This document shows, one piece after another, positions 5,040 to 5,281 of a stretch of DNA of 5,281 nt. Under the pieces are notes generated by a model. The model saw only the letters and a program-made list of their open reading frames with translations, made no database searches and was not told where the DNA came from. This DNA comes from an uncultured Porphyromonadaceae bacterium (GTDB taxonomy: Bacteria; Bacteroidota; Bacteroidia; Bacteroidales; CAMTPD01), in the NCBI GenBank assembly GCA_947074265.1, contig CAMTPD010000158.1, positions 1 to 5,281 of the forward strand. Reading direction: 5' to 3'. Within the stretch, counting starts at the first letter, position 1. Each line of letters starts with the position of its first letter. The position numbers and the translations under genes were made by a program.

Positions 5040-5281
5040 ATGGTAAAAGATATTCTAATTCTATTGGTTGGTCTTTCGGCCCACTTGCTCTTCTCTATTC
5101 GCACACTTGTGCAATGGATTGCTTCGGAGAAGGCAAAGAAGTTTCTCTCTCCTGTTTTGTTTTGGCTGCTTAGTCTACTGGCTTCCTTTTTCTTTTGTAT
5201 GTATTGGTTGTTGCGCAATGATTTTGCAATTGTGTTCGGACTGTGCATTGCATATTACATCTATATTTGGTACCTTACAAT
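5040..5281 (+). CDS. Lipid A biosynthesis N-terminal-domain membrane protein (3' partial)
   Basis: Translation from the ATG at 5040 gives 80 codons before the window ends without a stop. The sequence matches the LAB-N domain (lipid-A-disaccharide synthase N-terminal domain, found without the glycosyltransferase part in many small proteins). Visible features are QW (25-26), SEKAKK (29-34), SP (37-38), FW (41-42) and RNDFAI (59-64), within three hydrophobic helices at about 4-22, 37-57 and 61-79. The family is a small membrane domain linked to lipid A or other envelope-lipid modification; its biochemical role is poorly defined. The start is supported because the frame upstream has no other ATG before a TGA at 5007-5009. 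Whether it is a single-domain protein or is followed by further repeats or a glycosyltransferase gene cannot be seen. The 150-bp gap to the divergent kinase gene should hold both promoters. Confidence 0.92.
   Translation, partial: MVKDILILLVGLSAHLLFSIRTLVQWIASEKAKKFLSPVLFWLLSLLASFFFCMYWLLRNDFAIVFGLCIAYYIYIWYLT

Noticed and set aside
4916..5248. Minus-strand open frame of 110 codons opposite the LAB-N gene
   Set aside because: It lies antisense to the LAB-N coding sequence, which has clear family motifs, and would cover both promoters of the divergent pair.

Overview
The window looks like chromosomal DNA from a Bacteroidetes bacterium, most likely of the order Bacteroidales. The evidence is a lipoprotein GH20 hexosaminidase with a C-terminal F5/8C-type domain, AT-rich and Shine-Dalgarno-poor translation starts, and two promoter boxes matching the Bacteroidetes -7 consensus TAnnTTTG. 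I cannot name the genus from sequence alone.

Layout. Positions 1-419 hold the end of a small four-helix membrane protein of unknown function on the plus strand, cut off at its 5' end. Positions 420-1178 contain no confidently identifiable gene. This stretch holds an AT-rich hairpin cluster, a strong bidirectional terminator (617-662), a degenerate GTGAA-type tandem repeat (683-777), a doubtful 73-codon Cys-containing reading frame on the minus strand (841-1062), and the minus-strand terminator (1061-1097) of the next gene. Positions 1179-3131 (minus) encode a complete GH20 beta-N-acetylhexosaminidase lipoprotein. A divergent promoter region of about 190 bp separates it from a plus-strand pair. 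The first member is a TusA-DsrE/F-like fusion (3323-4087) with exactly two cysteines, one at each predicted sulfur-carrier site. The second, 24 bp downstream, is a cytoplasmic thioredoxin-like protein with a CPHC active site (4112-4456). A bidirectional terminator (4464-4503) divides this pair from a convergent diacylglycerol/undecaprenol kinase gene (4515-4889, minus). The last gene runs off the right edge and encodes a lipid A biosynthesis N-terminal-domain membrane protein (5040 onward, plus).

How the genes may work together. The GH20 enzyme would trim terminal GlcNAc/GalNAc from glycans at the cell envelope. The TusA-DsrE protein and the thioredoxin plausibly form a sulfur-relay and reduction pair in the cytoplasm. 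The kinase and the LAB-N protein both belong to envelope lipid metabolism, but they are divergently transcribed and not an operon. I see no obvious defence system, CRISPR array, tRNA, rRNA or insertion sequence. The least explained parts are the 683-1062 repeat-plus-small-ORF block and the two-cysteine TusA-DsrE/thioredoxin pair.
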